A stretch of 64,000 bases of DNA from Pseudomonas nitroreducens (lineage in GTDB: Bacteria; Pseudomonadota; Gammaproteobacteria; Pseudomonadales; Pseudomonadaceae): the NCBI RefSeq assembly GCF_014204515.1, contig NZ_JACHLI010000006.1, positions 239,920-303,919 on the forward strand, read 5' to 3'. This document shows, in pieces, positions 60,198 through 64,000 of this stretch. Position numbers and translations under genes: made by a program. The notes below the pieces were generated by a model. That model had not been told where the DNA came from, did not search any database, and saw nothing but the letters and a program-made list of their open reading frames with translations. How positions within the stretch are numbered: position 1 is the stretch's first letter; the number at the start of each line of letters is the position of its first letter.

Positions 60198-61979
60198 TCA
60201 GCGGTCCACGTCGGCCATAACGAAGTCGATACTGCCCAGATAGGCGATCAGGTCAGCGATCATGCTGCCGTTGATCACCGACGGAATCTGCTGCAGGTGC
60301 GGGAAGCTGGGCGTCCGGATGCGGGTCCGGTAGCTCATGGTGCTGCCATCGCTCGTCAGGTAGTAGCTGTTGATGCCCTTGGTCGCTTCCACCATCTGGA
60401 AGGCTTCGTTGGCCGGCATGACCGGGCCCCAGGAAACCTGCAGGAAGTGGGTGATCAGGGTTTCGATGTGCTGCAGCGTGCGCTCTTTGGGCGGCGGAGT
60501 GGTCAGCGGGTGGTCCGCCTTGTACGGGCCTTCGGGCATGTTCTTCAGGCACTGCTCGATGATGCGCAGGCTCTGGCGCATCTCGCCCATCTTGACCATG
60601 CAGCGGTCGTAGGCGTCGCCGTTGGCCGCCAGCGGCACTTCGAACTCGAAGTTCTCGTAGCCGGAGTACGGGCGGGCTTTACGCAGGTCGAAATCACAGC
60701 CGGTGGCGCGCAGGCCGGCACCGGTGGTGCCCCATTCCAGCGCTTCCTTGGTGTTGTACGCGGCAACGCCGATGGTACGACCACGCAGGATGCTGTTCTT
60801 CAGGGCGGCGGTTTCGTACTCGTCCAGGCGCTTGGGCATCCAGTCGAGGAATTCGCGGACCAGCTTGTCCCAGCCGCGCGGCAGGTCGTGGGCGACGCCG
60901 CCGATGCGGTACCAGGCCGGGTGCAGGCGGAAGCCGGTGATGGCTTCGACGACCTTGTAGGCGCGCTGGCGGTCGGTGAAGGTGAAGAACACCGGGGTCA
61001 TCGCGCCCACGTCCTGGATGTAGGTACCCAGGTAGAGGAGGTGGTTCAGGATGCGGAAGAACTCCGACATCATGATGCGGATGACGTCGACGCGCTGCGG
61101 CACCTTGATGCCGGCGAGCTTCTCGACCGAGAGCACGTACGGCAGGTTGTTCATCACGCCGCCGAGGTAGTCGATGCGGTCGGTGTAGGGGATGAAGCTG
61201 TGCCAGGACTGACGCTCGGCCATCTTCTCGGCGCCACGGTGGTGGTAGCCGATCTCCGGAACGCAATCGAGGATCTCTTCACCGTCCAGCTGCAGGATGA
61301 TGCGGAACGCACCGTGGGCGGACGGGTGGTTCGGGCCGAGGTTGAGGAACATGAAGTCCTCGTTCTCGCCGTGGCGCTTCATGCCCCAGTCTTCGGGCTT
61401 GAAGCGCAGGGCTTCCTGCTCCAGATCCTGCTTGGCGGCGGACAGTGCGTAAGGGTCGAACTCGGTGGCGCGCGCCGGGTAGTCCTTGCGCAGCGGGTGA
61501 CCTTCCCAGGTCGGCGGCATCAGCATGCGGGTCAGGTGCGGGTGACCGGTGAAGGTGATCCCGTACATGTCCCAGACTTCACGCTCGTACCAGTTGGCGT
61601 TCGGCCAGATACGGGTGGCGGTGGGCAGGTTGAGGTCGCCCTCGGACAAGGCCACTTTGATCATCACGTCACTATTACGCTCGAGCGACATCAGGTGGTA
61701 GAACACGCTGAAGTCGGCGCCCGGCAGGCCGCGACGGTGGGTGCGCAGGCGCTCGTCGACACCGTGCAGGTCATAGAGCATGACGTACGGCTTGGGCACA
61801 TTGCGCAGGAAGGTGAGGACGTCGATCAGGCGCTCACGGGCAACCCAGAGCACCGGCATGCCGGTGCGGGTGGCCTGGACGGTGAAGGTCTCGGCGCCAA
61901 AGCGGGAATTCAGTTCGACGACGATATCTTGGTCGTCTGCCTTGTAAGGCGGGATGTACAGAGCGGAGTCTGCATTCAT
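60198..61979 (-). CDS. nuoC: NADH-quinone oxidoreductase fused subunit C/D
   Basis: A 593-residue fusion. Residues about 1-185 are the 30-kDa NuoC part (WPNANWYEREVWDMYGITFTGHPHLTRMLMPPTWEGHPLRKDYPARATE). From about 205 the 49-kDa NuoD part begins (NLGPNHPSAHGAFRIILQLDGEEI..., HRGAEKMAERQSW, and ending RTPSFPHLQQIPSVINGSMIADLIAYLGSIDFVMADVDR). NuoD lines the quinone pocket. C-D fusion is typical of Pseudomonas and enterobacteria. Confidence 0.94.
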   Translation of the reverse strand: MNADSALYIPPYKADDQDIVVELNSRFGAETFTVQATRTGMPVLWVARERLIDVLTFLRNVPKPYVMLYDLHGVDERLRTHRRGLPGADFSVFYHLMSLERNSDVMIKVALSEGDLNLPTATRIWPNANWYEREVWDMYGITFTGHPHLTRMLMPPTWEGHPLRKDYPARATEFDPYALSAAKQDLEQEALRFKPEDWGMKRHGENEDFMFLNLGPNHPSAHGAFRIILQLDGEEILDCVPEIGYHHRGAEKMAERQSWHSFIPYTDRIDYLGGVMNNLPYVLSVEKLAGIKVPQRVDVIRIMMSEFFRILNHLLYLGTYIQDVGAMTPVFFTFTDRQRAYKVVEAITGFRLHPAWYRIGGVAHDLPRGWDKLVREFLDWMPKRLDEYETAALKNSILRGRTIGVAAYNTKEALEWGTTGAGLRATGCDFDLRKARPYSGYENFEFEVPLAANGDAYDRCMVKMGEMRQSLRIIEQCLKNMPEGPYKADHPLTTPPPKERTLQHIETLITHFLQVSWGPVMPANEAFQMVEATKGINSYYLTSDGSTMSYRTRIRTPSFPHLQQIPSVINGSMIADLIAYLGSIDFVMADVDR

Positions 61980-62038
61980 AGTCTTTAAGTCACTCGGTCA
62001 ACGGTGGAGTGAAAACGGGCCTCTCGTGGAGGGCCGGA

Positions 62039-62716
62039 TCACACTTCGTCGGGGCTGCGCAGGTTGGTGACCGCAATGCGCTGTTCGCGCTTGAGATCCT
62101 TCTGGGCAGGCATGTCGGCGCGATAGACGCCTTGATCGCCTACAACCCAGGACAACGGACGACGCTCCTGGCCGATGGATTCCTGCAGCAGCATCAGGCC
62201 TTGCAGGAACGCCTCCGGACGGGGCGGGCAGCCGGGGATGTACACGTCCACGGGGAGGAACTTGTCGACCCCCTGAACGACCGAGTAGATGTCGTACATG
62301 CCGCCGGAGTTGGCGCACGACCCCATCGAGATCACCCACTTGGGTTCCAGCATCTGCTCGTACAGGCGCTGGATGACCGGAGCCATCTTGATGAAGCAGG
62401 TGCCGGCGATGACCATGAAGTCAGCCTGGCGCGGCGATGCACGGATCACTTCGGCGCCGAAACGGGCGATGTCGTGCGGCGCGGTAAACGCCGTGGTCAT
62501 CTCCACGTAGCAGCAGGACAGCCCGAAGTTGTACGGCCACAGGGAGTTCTTGCGACCCCAGTTCACCGCACCGTTGAGAACATCCTCGAGCTTGCCCATG
62601 AAGATGTTCTTGTGGACCTGCCCTTCGATGAGCGGGTCTTCTACCGTTTCGCGTTCGCCGATCGGGTATTGATCATTGGGCGCATCCGGATCGATCCGGG
62701 TAAGTTTGTATTGCAT
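62039..62716 (-). CDS. nuoB: NADH-quinone oxidoreductase subunit B
   Basis: A 225-residue subunit holding cluster N2, which passes electrons to quinone: ligands in GLSCCYVEM (tandem cysteines), MGSCANSGGMYD and YIPGCPPRPEAF. I use ATG 62716 (MQYKL); two codons upstream are an alternative start. nuoCD starts 60 bases downstream. Confidence 0.93.
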   Translation of the reverse strand: MQYKLTRIDPDAPNDQYPIGERETVEDPLIEGQVHKNIFMGKLEDVLNGAVNWGRKNSLWPYNFGLSCCYVEMTTAFTAPHDIARFGAEVIRASPRQADFMVIAGTCFIKMAPVIQRLYEQMLEPKWVISMGSCANSGGMYDIYSVVQGVDKFLPVDVYIPGCPPRPEAFLQGLMLLQESIGQERRPLSWVVGDQGVYRADMPAQKDLKREQRIAVTNLRSPDEV

Positions 62717-62726
62717 CGCCAAAGCC

Positions 62727-63140
62727 TCATTGTTTTAGCTTCGCCTGCCGTGCGCGACGTGCCGCCGGCGCCCAATCGAGCGCGCCGATACGCCACAGGT
62801 AGACAAGACCTGCCAACAGAATTGCTATGAAAATGGTTGCCTCGATCAGACCGGCCCAACCGCTTTCACGGACGGACACGGACCAGGCGAAGAGGAAGAG
62901 GGCTTCGACGTCGAAGATCACGAAGAGCATCGCGACCAGATAGAATTTTGCCGACAGGCGCAGGCGGGCGCTGCCGGTAGGAACGATCCCCGATTCGAAC
63001 GGTTCGTTCTTGCTGCGACCAAATGCCTTACTGCCAAGCAGGCTGGAAACCCCTAGCATGAAGGCGAGCAGGCCCACCACTCCTAAAAGGAAGGCGGCGA
63101 GTGCCCAGTGTTGAGCTGCAAGTTCAGCTGGATTGGGCAT
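62727..63140 (-). CDS. nuoA: NADH-quinone oxidoreductase subunit A
   Basis: A 137-residue, three-helix subunit and first gene of the operon. Marks: NEPFESGIVPTGSARLRLSAKFYLVAMLFVIFDVEALFLFAWSV (the conserved ESG and FDVE motifs). Strong ribosome site AAGGAG 8 bases before ATG 63140. The operon promoter should lie in the 400 bases upstream. Confidence 0.93.
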   Translation of the reverse strand: MPNPAELAAQHWALAAFLLGVVGLLAFMLGVSSLLGSKAFGRSKNEPFESGIVPTGSARLRLSAKFYLVAMLFVIFDVEALFLFAWSVSVRESGWAGLIEATIFIAILLAGLVYLWRIGALDWAPAARRARQAKLKQ

Positions 63141-63547
63141 GCCGATACTCCTTCCTACAAATAACGAATGTCTTGGGTTCAGGGCGCAAGGCCCGACTAC
63201 TGCGAACCCGACAACTCAAGGATAGTGAGCTAAGGGTTCAGGTCATCTTTCCAATTTTATGCCCAAAGCCTTCAGCAAGTAAATTTTTCCAACACAAACA
63301 GATGCTTCTATTTCGGGCAAAAGGCTTTTGCATTTCCCGTAGCGCCCTGTTGGCGCGGCTCTGGATGCTTAGTGTGGCGGCACTTCGGCTTTGGTCGAAT
63401 AGTACTTTCGAGGTATTTGTCCGCAATAAATCGGCACTCTATAAATGATAAACATTATCATTCGCAGTGTCGTATATCCGTAACTTTACTACATATAAGC
63501 GGCGACTCTTTATTTCTGGTCTGCTCCCCGCATCTGAGTACAGGGAC
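63141..63547. other. Region upstream of nuoA; no gene seen, contains Fur-like site
   Basis: This 407-base gap is lower in GC than its surroundings and holds no convincing gene. It must carry the nuo promoter; I could not single out a clear -35/-10 pair. A Fur-box-like palindrome is at 63444-63462, about 300 bases from nuoA. The insertion sequence begins near 63540. Confidence 0.6.
63444..63462. promoter_or_regulatory. Fur-box-like palindrome
   Basis: AATGATAAACATTATCATT is palindromic apart from its centre (TGATAA-N3-TTATCA) and close to the AATGATAATxATTATCATT type of Pseudomonas Fur site. It is far from nuoA and about 85 bases from the transposase gene, so the gene it serves is unclear. 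Confidence 0.6.
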
Positions 63548-64000
63548 TCACGCTAATTTTGCTGCCTGTTTGCGCCGCCGAAATTCCCTTGGGGATCGGT
63601 AGTTCAAGGCGCTGTGTGGGTGGTGTTCGTTGTAATGCTCGAATGCCTTGGCCAGGGAGGCAATGGCGGTGGGCGCATCGGGTTTGCTCATGAAGGCGAT
63701 GTAATCACGCTTGATTGTCTTCACCAGGCTCTCGGCCATTCCGTTGCTTTGCGGGCTGCATACCGGTGTGGTCAGCGGGATCAGTCCGATGTCATAGGCA
63801 AAGGACTGGGTCAACTTGGCCACGTACGGTGCTCCGTTGTCGGTGAGCCATTCGACTGGTCGTTCAGGTAAGTCGTTGCCGAATCGACTTTCTACGGCGG
63901 CGAGCATGACATCACGCACGGTATTTCCGGTCTGGCTATTGGTACTCGCCTCCCAGCTCATCACTTCGCGATCAGAGCAGTCCAGTGCAAAGGTGGCACG
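63548..64000 (-). mobile_element. IS3-family transposase OrfB, partial (cut by right edge)
   Basis: An integrase-core (rve) transposase; 151 codons are in the window and the frame continues beyond position 64000. The DDE residues appear as FALDCSDREVMSW (first Asp), LTDNGAPY (second Asp) and GMAESLVKTIKRDY (Glu), followed by HYNEHHPHSALNYRSPREFRR, the typical IS3 C-terminus. The 3' end is at 63548; the element end should be within a few tens of bases to the left, but I cannot define the terminal repeat with one end only. Confidence 0.85.

Overview
The window is a Pseudomonas chromosome segment, most like the P. aeruginosa / P. nitroreducens / P. citronellolis group. The evidence is high-GC Pseudomonas codon use, REP-type repeats, a fused nuoCD inside a 13-gene nuo operon, and a gene order (norR/fhpR, fhp, ppyR, nnrS, two PepSY genes, bqsR, bqsS, a TlpQ-like chemoreceptor, a YuiF-type transporter, nuo) that I recall, from memory, running in parallel in P. 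aeruginosa PAO1.

Positions 1 to about 33.3 kb are most of a temperate myovirus prophage; its left end lies outside the window. Reading right: a HipA-like kinase gene (cut by the window edge and overlapping the repressor gene), a CI-like repressor without a cleavage domain, divergent Cro-like and CII-like regulators, a Prim-Pol primase, an iteron-like putative origin, a Dda/RecD-like helicase, a VRR-NUC nuclease, an unidentified gene in the Q position, holin-type membrane genes, a lambda-type packaging and head module (Nu1, gpA, gpW, portal, S49 protease, scaffold, decoration, capsid, FII), then a Mu-type contractile tail (sheath, tube, frameshifted chaperone, tape measure, N, P, gp45 to gp48), fibre, a low-GC acyltransferase cargo gene, lambda R-like endolysin with nested Rz/Rz1 spanins, a small gene behind a perfect LexA-box palindrome, and a tyrosine integrase.

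From 33.6 to 38.0 kb lies a nitric oxide detoxification block: norR diverging from fhp, with three NorR-box palindromes between them, followed by ppyR and nnrS. From 38.3 to 48.0 kb are a DUF5329 gene, a patatin-like lipase, the PepSY-PepSY-bqsR-bqsS operon with a BqsR-like box upstream, a chemoreceptor, a Na+/H+ antiporter-family permease and an AI-2E-family permease. Intergenic gaps here carry several families of REP-like palindromes. From 48.2 to 63.1 kb is the complete nuoA to nuoN operon on the minus strand, ended by a 15-bp-stem terminator. The right edge has a Fur-box-like site and a partial IS3-family transposase.

The most notable inferred systems are (1) the repressor-linked HipA-like kinase, a candidate lysogenically expressed exclusion or toxin function, and (2) a possible SOS induction route through a LexA-controlled small protein rather than repressor autocleavage. 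No tRNA, rRNA or CRISPR array was seen.
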